A DNA stretch of 64,000 nt from Planctomycetota bacterium (GTDB lineage Bacteria; Planctomycetota; Planctomycetia; Pirellulales; Pirellulaceae): NCBI GenBank assembly GCA_024277285.1, contig JAJRVM010000163.1, forward strand, positions 12,697-76,696, given 5' to 3'. Below, in pieces: positions 9,019-19,347 of the stretch; position 1 is the first letter of the stretch; each line of letters starts with the position of its first letter. Below the pieces are notes generated by a model. The model saw only the letters and a program-made list of their open reading frames with translations, was not told the origin of the DNA and searched no databases. Position numbers and translations under genes: made by a program.

Positions 9019-10068
9019 CTATTGAGCGGTAGCGAACAGATCGCGCAGGAACGTCGCCGCTTGGTCCCATTGGTCAGCGGCGGCGCGAAAGTCGACATCC
9101 ATCCAGCGCACCGGTTCATGGGGCGCTGCACGCGACGTTGCGGCAACTTTCGGGTTCACCGGAAACTGCGCACTCGGCCCCGCGGCAAGCTGTTTTTCGA
9201 CATCTGGCTCCAACAGATAGTTGACCAATGCGCGCGCTGCGTTCGGATGAGGCCCTCCTTTGATAATGCACACCGTATTGGGAATAAACAGCGTCCCCAT
9301 TTGCTCAGCACCTTGATCGGGATAAACAATGACCACTTTCCGTCCCCTCTCGACCTCGATGATCGCATCGTCGGTATCCGTCAATCCAAACGCCAATTCG
9401 CCACGAGCCACGGACAACGCCACCTGCTTGTTGCCGCTCATCACGCGTGCGTTCCCCTTCAACTTGCGGAAGAACGTCTCGGCGCGTTCCTGTCCCCACA
9501 TCGAGAACAGAACGCTGGCATGAGTCGCAGTCGTACCGAAAAGAGGCTTGGCAATCCCAACTCGGTGCTTCCATTTCGGATCGATCAAGTCCTCGACCGA
9601 ATCAGGCCGCTCGCCTGAGGGAACCAATTCCGTATTAACGATCAACACACGTGCCCGCGCCGCAAACCCACACCAATACCCATCGGCCGACCGATAGTCG
9701 TCGGGAAAACCGGTCGCGCCAGGCGACAGGTAGGCATCCAGCAATCCCAATTTCTCAAGCCGAAGCGTATGGAGTATTTCGTTATTCCAGAAAACGTCAC
9801 ACCGAGGCCGATGCCGTTCACGTACAATCCGGGTAACCAACCCCACGGTCTTGGTCGATTCGACATCGAAAACCGGCCGGACAACGCAACCACTCCGTTG
9901 TTGGAATTGCTCTAGGATCGGCTCGGAAAACTCTCCGTCCAGCGCCGAGTAGACGACAACTTCGTGAGCATTGCTTCGCATGCAGCCGTTCAGCAACAGG
10001 ATCGTTGCACCGCCAAACAGCCCGACAGCCACGACAATCCAGCACGATGCAAGCGAACGTCGATACAT
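9019..10068 (-). CDS. Iron(III)-type ABC transporter substrate-binding lipoprotein
   Basis: This 349-residue protein is a periplasmic binding protein of the FbpA/FutA class. A signal peptide ends in the lipobox LLNGC with the cysteine at residue 29. It then begins with VVVYSALDGEFSEPILEQF, the standard opening of ferric-ion and thiamine-type type-2 binding proteins. Other family landmarks are the CDVFWNNEILHTLRL, KWKHRVGIAKPLFGTTATH and GAEQMGTLFIPNTVCIIKG segments. It would capture ferric ion or a related anion for an inner-membrane ABC importer. No permease or ATPase gene is nearby, so it is an orphan component here. AGGAG lies ten bases before the ATG. Metal specificity is inferred from family only. 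Confidence 0.88.
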   Translation of the reverse strand: MYRRSLASCWIVVAVGLFGGATILLLNGCMRSNAHEVVVYSALDGEFSEPILEQFQQRSGCVVRPVFDVESTKTVGLVTRIVRERHRPRCDVFWNNEILHTLRLEKLGLLDAYLSPGATGFPDDYRSADGYWCGFAARARVLIVNTELVPSGERPDSVEDLIDPKWKHRVGIAKPLFGTTATHASVLFSMWGQERAETFFRKLKGNARVMSGNKQVALSVARGELAFGLTDTDDAIIEVERGRKVVIVYPDQGAEQMGTLFIPNTVCIIKGGPHPNAARALVNYLLEPDVEKQLAAGPSAQFPVNPKVAATSRAAPHEPVRWMDVDFRAAADQWDQAATFLRDLFATAQ

Positions 10069-10413
10069 TTCTTTCTGTCTCCTACGAAGGCCCCGCGCAT
10101 ACGTGATTGTGAAGAACCGCAGTTCGGTCCACTATTGCGGTTAATTACCGCTGAAAGAAAACGTGTAAACAAGCTACAATGATAGAATGAGAACGCGTGC
10201 AGTGGCCCCTGAATCGTCGCGTTGGGACATTACAAATTCGGCACGAGCCTGTCTCACAAGATTTTGTTGTAACAAATGCTCACGTCGAGCGCACATCACT
10301 GCCCTCAGAAACCTCGGTAAACCTGGATTTCTGGCTCTCAGCTCGTGACTTGCGGGCGCCGACCGAGTCAGGCAATACCGAATCGAAGGAGCCAGCCGAC
10401 AACGGCTGAGCGC
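10069..10413. other. Divergent intergenic region
   Basis: The spacer lies between the leftward binding-protein gene and the rightward DUF1570 gene. Short frames are not credible, and no motif was recognised. Confidence 0.4.
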
Positions 10414-12114
10414 ATGCCCGTGACCGATCGAATCGATACTCCGCGGCCGTTGAGCGACCAACCGATTAGTTCGGCCAATCGCACACGGTCTCAACGGACG
10501 CGTTTTGCTTGCTCAGTCGCAGCATGCATACTGCTACTGTTCAGTTCGTGCCAACCAGCGACGCACGATTCCACCGACCGTCCACAACGCCATTCCAGTG
10601 CAACACCGCAGCGTCGCGCAGCAAAACGGCGCTCCTCCAACAGCGCAGCCACGCGAACGAAGACCGCTCAGCACAAAGCAAGCTCGACAAAAGCACAGGC
10701 CAAACCAGCAAAAGCCGAAGCTGCCACGTCGCGTTTGCCGACGCCACAAATCAGCCGCCCCGGCGAGGTCTTTACACCGGCTGCCGACAACAGGCAACCG
10801 CCTGAAGACAGCCCCTCCGTGACGCACACTCACGCGTCGAGCCTGTTCGCTCCCGAACGTTCACAAATTGACGAACGTCGCGCCCATTCGGCGGGAATTC
10901 GCAAGATCGAAGGGAAGCACCTTACGCTTTTTACCGACTTGCCACCCGCTCCTGAAATCGACGAATTGCCCAAAGTGTTTGACTTGGCGATCGAGCCATG
11001 GTGCGAGTACTTTCACGTTAACGCAAAATCTGCGGCAGGCTGGAAGATGCGTGGATTTTTGATGGCGCGTCGCGAGCGATTTGAAGCTAGCGGGTTGTTA
11101 CCGGATGATTTGCCAGAGTTCCTGAATGGCTTCGCGTTGGGCGGTGAATTATGGTTCTACGAACAGCCGAGCAGCTATTACCGTCGCCACTTGTTGCTGC
11201 ATGAGGGAACGCATGCGTTCATGCAAACGTTCCTGCATGGCATGGGCCCACCCTGGTATGCCGAAGGCATGGCCGAGCTGATGGGAACGCATCGGTGGCA
11301 AGATGGCAAACTTCAGCTGCGTTACTTCCCACAAAGTCGTGACGATGTTCCTCAATGGGGCCGCATCAAGATCGTGAAGACGGAGTACGAAGCTGGCCGC
11401 GCAATGTCGATGGACCAGATTACCGATTACGGCCCAACGGCTCACCTGCGCAACGAGCCGTACGGCTGGTGTTGGGCGGCTGCGGCGTTCCTGGACGGCC
11501 ATCCGCAATTCGCCGATCGATTTCGCCGACTTCCACGTCGCGTTGATGATGCCCCACCCAAGTTCTCGCAACTCTTCCGCACTCTCTACAGAGTCGATCG
11601 GCGTCAATTGAGCGAGCAATGGCAGTTGTTCGTCGTTAACCTCGACTACGGTTACGATCTTCGCCGTGAAGCCATTGTCTACGCACCGGCACGCGTCGAC
11701 AACGACCAACGGCAGGAGGGCCGGACCGACAACGCGATCGTCGTCGAGATCAAAGCCGATCGAGGCTGGCAATCGACTGGCCTCATCGTGTCCGCTGACG
11801 CGACGTACTCGCTGCAAGCGATGGGGCGATACCAGGTCGCTCAAAATCCAACAACTTGGTGGTGCGAACCGCAGGGCGTTACGATTCGGTATCACGACGG
11901 TCAACCGTTGGGAAAACTGCTTGCGGCGGTCAGCGATCAAACTCGGCCATTGACGGGCATGACGCCGCTGGCGCATCCCGAACCGATCGGCAAGCAGCGG
12001 ACGTTGAAATTTGGCAACTCGGGAATGTTGTTCCTGCGTATCAATGACTCACCGGCAAAACTGGTCGACAACGCGGGGCATCTGCATGTCGAAATCCGCC
12101 GCGTCAGCCACTGA
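10414..12114 (+). CDS. DUF1570-type putative metallopeptidase
   Basis: This exported protein of 566 residues has an N-terminal hydrophobic segment ending in LLFSSCQ, which may be a lipobox. A basic Ala/Lys/Thr-rich linker follows (about residues 55-105). The catalytic-type motif is HEGTH (first His at residue 263) followed about 20 residues later by WYAEGMAELMG. That spacing gives the two zinc-binding His and the third Glu ligand of gluzincins. This arrangement is the signature of planctomycete DUF1570 proteins. A C-terminal beta-rich part follows. The first in-frame codon is 69 bases upstream; the ATG at 10414 is preferred because it directly precedes a plausible signal region, although no strong ribosome site is visible. 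Peptidase activity is inferred from the motif. Confidence 0.75.
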   Translation: MPVTDRIDTPRPLSDQPISSANRTRSQRTRFACSVAACILLLFSSCQPATHDSTDRPQRHSSATPQRRAAKRRSSNSAATRTKTAQHKASSTKAQAKPAKAEAATSRLPTPQISRPGEVFTPAADNRQPPEDSPSVTHTHASSLFAPERSQIDERRAHSAGIRKIEGKHLTLFTDLPPAPEIDELPKVFDLAIEPWCEYFHVNAKSAAGWKMRGFLMARRERFEASGLLPDDLPEFLNGFALGGELWFYEQPSSYYRRHLLLHEGTHAFMQTFLHGMGPPWYAEGMAELMGTHRWQDGKLQLRYFPQSRDDVPQWGRIKIVKTEYEAGRAMSMDQITDYGPTAHLRNEPYGWCWAAAAFLDGHPQFADRFRRLPRRVDDAPPKFSQLFRTLYRVDRRQLSEQWQLFVVNLDYGYDLRREAIVYAPARVDNDQRQEGRTDNAIVVEIKADRGWQSTGLIVSADATYSLQAMGRYQVAQNPTTWWCEPQGVTIRYHDGQPLGKLLAAVSDQTRPLTGMTPLAHPEPIGKQRTLKFGNSGMLFLRINDSPAKLVDNAGHLHVEIRRVSH

Positions 12115-12546
12115 CCGTCGATCCAGTGGGAACAGCGATCCGATCCCCACGGCCCCTATCCCCAGGGCACTCGCCGCACGCACGCGATAGCCCGGCAAAC
12201 ACGGTCACTGGGGCATATGCCCCCGATTGACGAACCGAGTTCAAGGCCCAACAATGCACGCGTGCAGAGGCACAATGATAGCGAAAATTCGTTAGCTCGG
12301 ACGGCCGCAGCTCGTCCCCAATCGGTACCTATTCTGCTCGTAAGCAGGATCATGCGTGTCGTGGGAGCGGCGGCCCGCTCCCTCGCGCGGTGCAGATCGT
12401 ACCGAGTCCGGATGAGTCGGATGGCCCGAATGCCTGGTACCACAGCCGCTCTCCTTGCATTTGCGTAAATGCCGCACCATGAAATCGTCGTTGCACGAGC
12501 GTACTGACGACGACCCCGTAGAAACTGACCGACAAGTGGTTCTTCC
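12115..12546. other. Intergenic region upstream of glyA with two palindromes
   Basis: It contains a perfect 14-bp palindrome GGGGCATATGCCCC (12210-12223) and an eight-base GC hairpin GGGAGCGG/CCGCTCCC (12363-12382). Neither is followed by a T-run. No glycine or tetrahydrofolate riboswitch consensus was recognised, so any regulation of glyA by these elements is speculation. Confidence 0.45.
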
Positions 12547-13806
12547 ATGAATTTCATCAAATCCAATGACCCAGAAGTCTGGGCCGCAATCGCCGGCGAA
12601 GAGCAACGTCAGCAGGACGGCCTGGAAATGATCGCCAGCGAAAACTATACGAGCCCGGCAGTGATGCAGGCCGCTGGTAGCGTACTTACGAACAAATACG
12701 CCGAAGGTTACCCGGGTCGGCGCTATTACGGCGGATGCGAGTATGTTGATGTCGTCGAAAACCTGGCGCGCGAACGTGCCAAGGCGTTGTTTGGAGCCGA
12801 ATTCGCCAATGTCCAACCGCACTCGGGCTCGCAAGCAAATATGGCCGTCTACCTCACGGCACTTGAGCCGGGAGATACCGTGCTCGGTCTGGACCTGGCG
12901 CATGGCGGCCACTTGACTCATGGCATGCGGCTCAACATCTCTGGCCAGCTGTACAATTTCATTAACTACGGCGTCACTCCCGACACGCATCGGATCGATT
13001 TCGATCAAGTCGCCCGATTGGCACGCGAGCACAAACCAAAGCTTATTGTGGCCGGCGCGAGTGCCTATCCACGCGAGATACCCCACGATCGGTTCGCCGA
13101 AATCGCCAACGATGTCGGTGCCGAACTGTTTGTCGATATGGCACATTATGCTGGGCTGGTCGCCGCCGGGTTGCATCACAACCCAGTACCCGTTGCCACC
13201 TACGTTACCACAACCACACACAAGACTCTTCGTGGACCGCGAGCTGGACTGGTCTTGAGCAAGAAGAGCTTGGCCAAAGAAATCAATCGCAGTGTTTTTC
13301 CGGGCCTGCAAGGCGGACCGCTGATGCACGTCATTGCCGGCAAAGCGATCTGTTTTCAGGAAGCGATGTCGGATGAATTCAAGTCGTACGCACAGGCGAT
13401 TATCGACAACGCCAAAACGCTGGCCGAAATCTTACAAAGCGGAGGCTTGGCGCTGATCAGCGGTGGTACCGACAACCACCTGATGCTGGCCGATGTGACT
13501 CCGTTGCAGGTCACCGGCAAGATCGCCGAGAAAGCACTCGAGCGCTGTGGTATCACCGTGAACATGAACATGATCCCGTTTGATCAACGCAAGCCGCTCG
13601 ATCCATCCGGAATCCGCATCGGCACGCCAGCCCTTACGACACGCGGCATGGGACCAAGCGAAATGCAACGTATTGGCAACTGGATGCTAAAATCACTCCA
13701 GGCACCCGATGACGAGTCGCTGCATCAACGTATTCGCTCGGAGGTAAGTGAACTCTGCTCACATTTCCCTGTTCCTGCGGCAGCAATGATCCCGCAGCAG
13801 CGATGA
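12547..13806 (+). CDS. glyA: Serine hydroxymethyltransferase
   Basis: This PLP enzyme converts serine and tetrahydrofolate to glycine and 5,10-methylene-tetrahydrofolate in the cytosol. The 419-residue length matches bacterial GlyA. Diagnostic segments are present throughout: [28 protein letters not shown] without gaps, [14 protein letters not shown], the [12 protein letters not shown] loop, and the Schiff-base lysine 226 in [14 protein letters not shown]. The C-terminal [10 protein letters not shown] substrate loop is intact. It starts at an ATG without a strong Shine-Dalgarno. It stands alone, followed 73 bases later by a response regulator gene on the same strand, which may be cotranscribed. 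It is the only clear one-carbon supply gene next to the C1 gene ftr in this window, though the two are 40 kb apart. Confidence 0.97.
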   Translation: MNFIKSNDPEVWAAIAGEEQRQQDGLEMIASENYTSPAVMQAAGSVLTNKYAEGYPGRRYYGGCEYVDVVENLARERAKALFGAEFANVQPHSGSQANMAVYLTALEPGDTVLGLDLAHGGHLTHGMRLNISGQLYNFINYGVTPDTHRIDFDQVARLAREHKPKLIVAGASAYPREIPHDRFAEIANDVGAELFVDMAHYAGLVAAGLHHNPVPVATYVTTTTHKTLRGPRAGLVLSKKSLAKEINRSVFPGLQGGPLMHVIAGKAICFQEAMSDEFKSYAQAIIDNAKTLAEILQSGGLALISGGTDNHLMLADVTPLQVTGKIAEKALERCGITVNMNMIPFDQRKPLDPSGIRIGTPALTTRGMGPSEMQRIGNWMLKSLQAPDDESLHQRIRSEVSELCSHFPVPAAAMIPQQR

Positions 13807-13879
13807 ACCGGTCGTCATGCAGTGACCATCGTGCATATTCAATTTTGACGGTGTTCTATCGCAACTCACGGAGTGAATC

Positions 13880-14323
13880 ATGTCCAACTCGAAGATCCTG
13901 ATTGCCGACGACAACGAGGCAAATTGTGAATTGCTGGAAGCCTACCTAACCGACATCGATTGCGACGTCGCGGTCGCCGTTGACGGCCAGGATACGCTCG
14001 ACAAAGTCGAGTCGTTCGAGCCTGACGTGATCTTGCTCGACATCATGATGCCCAAACTGAACGGTTTTGAAGTTTGCAAGAAAATCAAAGAAGATCCACA
14101 AACTAGACGAATCATGGTGCTGATGGTCACCGCGCTCAACGAATTGGGCGACATAGAACGGGCTGTTGCTGCCGGAACAGACGACTTCCTGTCCAAACCG
14201 GTCCAAAAAGTGGAATTGGTCAAACGCGTTCACAACATGCTGCGGCTCAAAGACGTGACCGACGAAAACGAACGACTGCGACGCTATATCGAAGACATGG
14301 AAGAAGGTCGCGGCCCCATCTGA
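13880..14323 (+). CDS. Single-domain response regulator (receiver domain)
   Basis: The 147-residue protein is a CheY-like receiver with all phosphorylation-site residues: the acidic pair Asp10-Asp11, phosphoacceptor Asp54 in LLDIMMP, Thr84 in VTA and Lys106 in SKP. After the receiver a short charged helix (residues 120-147, ending EDMEEGRGPI) replaces an output domain, so it likely acts by protein-protein contact or as part of a phosphorelay. The ribosome site ACGGAGTG lies seven bases before the ATG. No histidine kinase is encoded nearby, making it an orphan regulator. Its partner cannot be inferred. Confidence 0.93.
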   Translation: MSNSKILIADDNEANCELLEAYLTDIDCDVAVAVDGQDTLDKVESFEPDVILLDIMMPKLNGFEVCKKIKEDPQTRRIMVLMVTALNELGDIERAVAAGTDDFLSKPVQKVELVKRVHNMLRLKDVTDENERLRRYIEDMEEGRGPI

Positions 14324-14912
14324 CAGTGCCGCCAAATCCGTCCCCGGTCAAGATCTTTGCTTGCCCCAACAACCGAACGCCGCCACGGACGGCTGAAAAT
14401 CGGTGATTTGGAGCTGCATCGCGATTCGTAGCAAAGTCCCAGTAGCAAAGTCCCAATAGCAGAGACATGCCTCTCGTTCCAAGCTCGCCTTATTCCGGGT
14501 GCATCGGCGTGGCGTTCGGACGCGAGAAAACGCCGCGTGATTGAAAACGCTCTGCCTAGCGTTTTTTCTGCCCACAATTCTTGCCCTCGTGACCCTGGCG
14601 ACCCTCGTGACCCTGGCGAAATGGATGACGATTCGTTTGTTCACTCTTGACGGCAAAGAGAATGACGGGCAAAGAAGAGCGAAGCCGATGGCAGTTCAAG
14701 CCGTAATTCACCTGCCCCAAACTGCGACGCACCGTAATGAAACTGGCACCGAACACGCGCAGCGCGACCCCCTACATGCGGGGCCCGCAACGGCTCGTCT
14801 TGCCCCTCTCGTACCACGTCCGGTATCCTGAGATAGAGGTCGTTTCATAAAAAGCATGTCGTGAATTCAGCCCGACGCGCGACATCGGTCACCTAACCGT
14901 TGATCAAAACTA
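14324..14912. other. Intergenic region with short tandem repeats
   Basis: Small duplications are visible: two adjacent copies of an 18-bp unit starting CCCTCGTGACCCTGGCGA (14584-14619), and a doubled GTAGCAAAGTCCCA near 14430. No gene or known RNA was recognised in the 590 bases. Confidence 0.55.
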
Positions 14913-16892
14913 ATGACATTTCACTTCACCAACAAACCTGTCGCGTTACGGCCAGCGTCTTCGTTGAGCACCGCGTCCATATTCACATTTACCTTCATGC
15001 TGTGCATTGCGGCACCGACCGTCACCGGCACCGCGAGTGCGGGCGACGCGGAAGTGCCCGAATCGCAAGTCGAATCACAAGGCGCATTGGATACGCGTAT
15101 CGCTGAGTTAATTCATCAACTCGGCTCGCTCCACTACGCGACGCGTCAACGTGCCAAGACGGAACTAAGGCGATTGCGACTGGACGCATTCGATGCGCTG
15201 AATGCCGCACAATTCAACGAGGACATCGAGATTGCGTTGAGTGCTCGGTATCTTGTGCGAAGCATGCAAGTGAATTGGTGGACCGACGAAGATCCGCCCG
15301 AGGTGAAGCAACTGTTGCGTGAGTACGGCAACCGCAAGGAGGTCGAGCGGCTCAATCTCATGGAGCAGCTCGCAGGGTTAGGCCGTGCGATGAGTTTTCG
15401 TCCACTCAGTCGGCTGGTACGCTACGAAGCATCGGAGCGGTTATCCAAAAAAGCCGCCTTGTTGACGCTCGCGCTCGAACCGCCAACCGACCTCACCGAG
15501 CGGACTCGTTTTGCTAAGGAATTGACCGCCAAAGCGGGTAAGAGCCAACGCACTGCGGCGTGCTGGCTGCGTGCCTATGCCGAACTACTGGTCGACGCTC
15601 CCGACACGCACCAGCATTGGCTCGAACTTATCGCCAAGGAAAAGGCACGATTGGCGGACGATCCTGATGAATCGAGCAAGGAGCTTACGCGCAATTTGCT
15701 CAGATGGTACGCCGACGAACTGGCGCAACGTGATCGGCACGACGAGGCACTCGCCATGATGCGCGAGACGATCGCATTACTCAGCACAAGAGAGCCCGAG
15801 CTACTGGAAGCCGCCGATTGGTTTCGCCAACGAAAAAGCTGGGGCACGATCGTCGAATTGGCCGAGCGTTACCGAGACACTTTTGCGCGCAGTGCCATGT
15901 TGCAGTATCGACTGGCGCTCGCGTACCGCAAGCTGAAACAAGACGACCGGGCCGAAGCAACCGCGAAGCTGGCACTTGCCACCGTCCAAGACGCCCCCGA
16001 AAGCCACTTGGTAATGGCGGCCAATCTCCAACACGACGGATTGTTTGAATGGGCCGAGGCCGAGTTCCGGCAGGTTGCCGGGCAGATCGAGGAACAACCG
16101 CTCGAGGCACTCCGGGCGCGGATCTATCTTTCGGAAATGATGCACGATATCGGCAAGGAACAATCCGCCGGCGAGTTGCTGCGGCAATTGATAAAGCTGG
16201 TTGAGTCGAAGGAAGATATCCGGAAATTGGTCGAAGAGGACTTGAGACGCGACATGGCGGGTATCAAGTCACGCATGCACTTTTTCTTCGCGCAAAACTA
16301 CGGCAACCTTCACCAGTACGAGAAACAGCGAGAGTGGTTGATGAAGGGGTTCCAGGACGACCCGCACGATGCGGATGTCCTGATCGCCATGCACCGAGTA
16401 CCCGAATCGGACGCGTCATGGCAAGAGGCCACGCGCAAGAGAATTCAAAACACCGTGAAACACTTTCGCGGGCAGCTGAAAGATTTTTCCGACCGATTGA
16501 GCTCAGCCCGCCCGGTCGAAGATCGAGCGATGCTTCAGATTCAATTGGCACTGACCTATAACCAACTGGCTTGGTTGATCGCCAACACCGAAGGAGACTT
16601 CGACGAGGCACTTCGTTGCAGCTTACGATCACTGGAACTGCAGCCCAATCGGTCGGGCTACCTCGATACGCTCGGCCGTTGCTACTACGCGAAGGGAGAC
16701 ATTGAGAATGCCATCAAGTACCAAACTCGCGCGGTAACGATGGAACCACACTCGCCTTTGATCGTCGCGCAGTTGAAGCTGTTCCAAAAAACGCTTCAAC
16801 AGAAGAAGGCGGCAGCCGAACAAAGCCCGGAGAAAAAGGCCAAGATGAAAGCAGATGCGAGAGCGAAAGAGACTGCAGCACCGGCCAAATAG
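14913..16892 (+). CDS. Exported TPR-repeat protein of unknown function
   Basis: A signal peptide (hydrophobic core FTFTFMLCIAAPTVTG, cleavage near SAGDAE) is followed by about 610 residues that are almost wholly alpha-helical. The first 120 residues contain a planctomycete-type segment (ATRQRAKTELRRLRLDAF) resembling HEAT-like helical repeats that precede TPRs. The C-terminal half carries TPR units, clearest at YNQLAWLIANTEGDFDEALR and YLDTLGRCYYAKGDIENAIK. The last 30 residues are Lys/Ala-rich. A scaffold or protein-interaction role in the periplasm or at the membrane is likely, without a specific partner. The downstream DUF2752 gene follows closely. Confidence 0.8.
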   Translation: MTFHFTNKPVALRPASSLSTASIFTFTFMLCIAAPTVTGTASAGDAEVPESQVESQGALDTRIAELIHQLGSLHYATRQRAKTELRRLRLDAFDALNAAQFNEDIEIALSARYLVRSMQVNWWTDEDPPEVKQLLREYGNRKEVERLNLMEQLAGLGRAMSFRPLSRLVRYEASERLSKKAALLTLALEPPTDLTERTRFAKELTAKAGKSQRTAACWLRAYAELLVDAPDTHQHWLELIAKEKARLADDPDESSKELTRNLLRWYADELAQRDRHDEALAMMRETIALLSTREPELLEAADWFRQRKSWGTIVELAERYRDTFARSAMLQYRLALAYRKLKQDDRAEATAKLALATVQDAPESHLVMAANLQHDGLFEWAEAEFRQVAGQIEEQPLEALRARIYLSEMMHDIGKEQSAGELLRQLIKLVESKEDIRKLVEEDLRRDMAGIKSRMHFFFAQNYGNLHQYEKQREWLMKGFQDDPHDADVLIAMHRVPESDASWQEATRKRIQNTVKHFRGQLKDFSDRLSSARPVEDRAMLQIQLALTYNQLAWLIANTEGDFDEALRCSLRSLELQPNRSGYLDTLGRCYYAKGDIENAIKYQTRAVTMEPHSPLIVAQLKLFQKTLQQKKAAAEQSPEKKAKMKADARAKETAAPAK

Positions 16893-16993
16893 TGGCCCGT
16901 GAATCTGGCAGAACGCATCTCACAACATCCAAGATCGCTAACCTCCAAACCATTGACCACCGCGCATGTTACCTCGCCTGCATTGGATCCACG

Positions 16994-17587
16994 ATGCTTT
17001 CTTCCGATGCCGATAAACCTCCGATCTGCTCACCCGTAGAGCGTCCTTTGGAGGTAGACGCCCAGTGCGGCCAGCCATCGGAATCGAACCATGCCGTCGG
17101 GCCAAACGCTGGCTCAGACGCGCTTGACGCTATTGTCGAAACCTTGCGTCCCAACGCGGTCCCTCGTGCCGGCACGTTCTTGCACTGGACGTTCTTGATC
17201 ATGGCCTTGGTCGTCGTGAGTGCGTCGGTAACATTGAGTGTTCGCAACCGCGAACAAGTGGTCGTACCAATTATCGACGCGCCGCTTCCCGGCACCTGCA
17301 CGTTTCGCAAGCTTACCGGTGTGCCTTGCCCCGGGTGCGGTTTGACGCGATCGTTTGTCAGCATGGGGCACGGGCAAATGAGTGATGCATGGAGCTACAA
17401 TCCAGCCGGCTTTTTTTTCTTCGCGATCGTTGCCTTTCAAATCCCTTATCGGATCTACCAAATCGTTCGAGTCCGCCGGGGACTCGGCCAACATCGGTTC
17501 GCATGGCTCGACAACGGGGCTCTACTCGCGGTCGCGGTCGTGTTGTTAATCCAATGGTTCTGGCGACTGGTCGCCAGTGCCACCTAG
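16994..17587 (+). CDS. DUF2752 membrane protein
   Basis: The core is the DUF2752 signature: DAPLPGTCTFRKLTGVPCPG followed by CGLTRSF, then a conserved short loop and W-x-Y-N-P-A-G-F before a membrane helix. Two or three hydrophobic helices are visible (around WTFLIMALVVVSASVTL, FFFFAIVAFQI and LLAVAVVLLIQWFW). The function of the family is unknown; the invariant CPGCG pair may bind metal or form a disulfide. An in-frame GTG at 16892 overlaps the preceding stop codon, but the 34 residues it adds look non-coding, so the ATG at 16994 is preferred. The gene follows the TPR gene and precedes the hydrolase gene on the same strand. Confidence 0.75.
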   Translation: MLSSDADKPPICSPVERPLEVDAQCGQPSESNHAVGPNAGSDALDAIVETLRPNAVPRAGTFLHWTFLIMALVVVSASVTLSVRNREQVVVPIIDAPLPGTCTFRKLTGVPCPGCGLTRSFVSMGHGQMSDAWSYNPAGFFFFAIVAFQIPYRIYQIVRVRRGLGQHRFAWLDNGALLAVAVVLLIQWFWRLVASAT

Positions 17588-17633
17588 GGGCCGGCCAAGA
17601 ACCGCCTCTTTCGCCGAGAATAGGAACACCACG

Positions 17634-18437
17634 ATGAACCGAATTTCGATAGGTGATATTGAACTGAATGTCATTCTACAAGGCGCAGGCCGACCCATGC
17701 TGCTCGTCCACGGATTCCCACTCGACCACCAGATGTGGAACGGGCAAATCAACGACTTGGCAGAAGATTTTCACGTGATCGCACCTGATTTGCGCGGGTT
17801 CGGTGCCAGCGACGGTGGCGACGCAGTCGTGCCAATGGAGCAATTCGCCGATGACCTCGCGAAATTGCTCGACACGTTGGAGGTCAAGCAACCGGTAATC
17901 CTGTGCGGATTGTCAATGGGTGGGTATGTCGCCTGGCAATTCTGGCGCCGTCATCGCGCGCGGCTTTCGCACCTGGTTTTGTGCGATACGCGCGCAGCCC
18001 CCGACTCGGCGGACGTCGCTGCCACGCGTCTGCAAACCGCCGACCAGGTATTGCGGGAAGGGTCGGGCATCTTGGTGGATGGAATGATCCCCAAATTATT
18101 TTCCGAGCGGACTCGCAAGCAAAACCGATCGATCGTCGACGCCACAGCGCAGCTGATCGACTCGGCGCCGCCGCAAGGTGTGGCAGCCGCACTGCGAGGC
18201 ATGGCACAACGTACTGACGCGACACCGTGGTTAGGCGAGATCGCCGTTGCGACGCTGGTGCTTTGCGGTCAGCAAGATGCGATCACAAGCGTGGCCGACA
18301 TGCAGGCGATGGCCGATGCAATCCCGGGCGCCGAATTTGCCGTGATCCCAGCCTGCGGCCACATGGCACCGCTGGAAAGCCCCGTCCATGTGAACAAGGT
18401 CCTTCGCGGGTTTCTCGGTGCGCCTCGCCGATCGTAG
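17634..18437 (+). CDS. Alpha/beta-fold hydrolase
   Basis: This 267-residue single-domain alpha/beta hydrolase starts directly at the first strand (LNVILQGAGRPMLLVHGFPL). The nucleophile elbow GLSMG places Ser94; the acid is Asp215 in GQQDAITS and the base His243 in CGHMAPLE, so the triad is complete. The LVHGFPLDHQMW oxyanion segment groups it with the 3-oxoadipate enol-lactonase/haloperoxidase-like hydrolases, but substrate cannot be predicted. The start was set at the ATG with AGGAA nine bases upstream, 19 codons inside the longest frame; the extra N-terminus is unlike a hydrolase. It follows DUF2752 by 46 bases and may share a transcript. Confidence 0.88.
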   Translation: MNRISIGDIELNVILQGAGRPMLLVHGFPLDHQMWNGQINDLAEDFHVIAPDLRGFGASDGGDAVVPMEQFADDLAKLLDTLEVKQPVILCGLSMGGYVAWQFWRRHRARLSHLVLCDTRAAPDSADVAATRLQTADQVLREGSGILVDGMIPKLFSERTRKQNRSIVDATAQLIDSAPPQGVAAALRGMAQRTDATPWLGEIAVATLVLCGQQDAITSVADMQAMADAIPGAEFAVIPACGHMAPLESPVHVNKVLRGFLGAPRRS

Positions 18438-18441
18438 CCTG

Positions 18442-18981
18442 TTACGGCAATTCAAACCGCGACTGGCTCTTCACAATCGCGTAGTCGTCGGGAAATGTGT
18501 GAAACGCCTGCACCAGCATGCTGCGGTTCCGCGTTTCGACATTGATATAACTCAATGCTCCCAACGCCATGCGACCACTCGCATCGAACACATGCAACAT
18601 TCCACGTCGCTGACCGTCATCGGCCAGCTCCCGCTGGAAGGTCCAGAATACTTCAGGCGCAACCGGTTCGAGCTGGAAGCTGGTTTGGTAGGTCACTCCA
18701 CCCCGGCATTCCACGCGTTCGTTCCGCTCGCCACACAATCGGTACGAAATGAGCCGACGTTTTTGCGGCAGCGGATTCTGCGCCGAGGCAGCAACCTCGG
18801 TGAGCGTCAAACCGCCATAACGCCACGTCACGACATGACCGGCTGAAGTAATATCGACCTTGGCCGTATATCCTCCGCGTTCAATCGACTGTGAGCGATG
18901 CACTTGAAAAAGCTCCGGATGCAGCGAGCGCCCGTATAGCTTGAATGCCAATTCGGCAACTTTGGGTCTTACCGACAACAC
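18442..18981 (-). CDS. DUF2617 family protein
   Basis: This 179-residue protein begins VLSVRPKVAELAFKLYGRSL followed by HPELF. It continues with HVVTWRYGGLTLTEV, LPQKRRLISYRL and a C-terminal TRNSMLVQAFHTFPD-like segment (positions 18460-18530). These blocks identify DUF2617, a conserved family of planctomycetes and actinobacteria with unknown function. A GTG start is proposed because GGGGGA lies nine bases upstream and conservation starts there. An upstream extension of 57 codons in the same frame looks non-coding. The gene ends four bases after the convergent hydrolase stop, leaving no room for separate terminators. Confidence 0.8.
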   Translation of the reverse strand: MLSVRPKVAELAFKLYGRSLHPELFQVHRSQSIERGGYTAKVDITSAGHVVTWRYGGLTLTEVAASAQNPLPQKRRLISYRLCGERNERVECRGGVTYQTSFQLEPVAPEVFWTFQRELADDGQRRGMLHVFDASGRMALGALSYINVETRNRSMLVQAFHTFPDDYAIVKSQSRFELP

Positions 18982-19347
18982 GGTGACGAATCCCCCATCG
19001 TGTTGTAATGAAATGAATAATGCAGAACGCGTCTTGAGACTACCGGTCGGCCTTGCCAATCTCCGGACTACTACACGTATCAAGCAGGTCTTCCAACGCG
19101 TTCTCAACGAATGAATGTCCCCTATTATAAACGCATCACTCCCGCGTAACAAAGCCAGTTTCCAAATTCAATTTTCGTTCAAATTCGTTCGACGTAAGGG
19201 ACTTGACAAGACGTCATTGAGTGCGCCGCGACACGCTAGCATTTGAGTGCATTCGTTCGCGCGTGGGAGGCTCCAGCAAATCAACCGAGAGCCACAAGAA
19301 GGGTCGTAACTGTACCCACCACAAAACGCGGGTATTGTGCAATGATG
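18982..19347. other. Intergenic region, nothing recognised
   Basis: 366 bases lie upstream of the DUF2617 gene and downstream of the CPBP gene. AT content is raised around 19120-19220, consistent with a promoter region, but no defined element is visible. Confidence 0.4.

Noticed and set aside
12115..12546. Possible glycine or THF riboswitch upstream of glyA
   Set aside because: No conserved core or pairing pattern of these riboswitches could be found; only simple palindromes are present.
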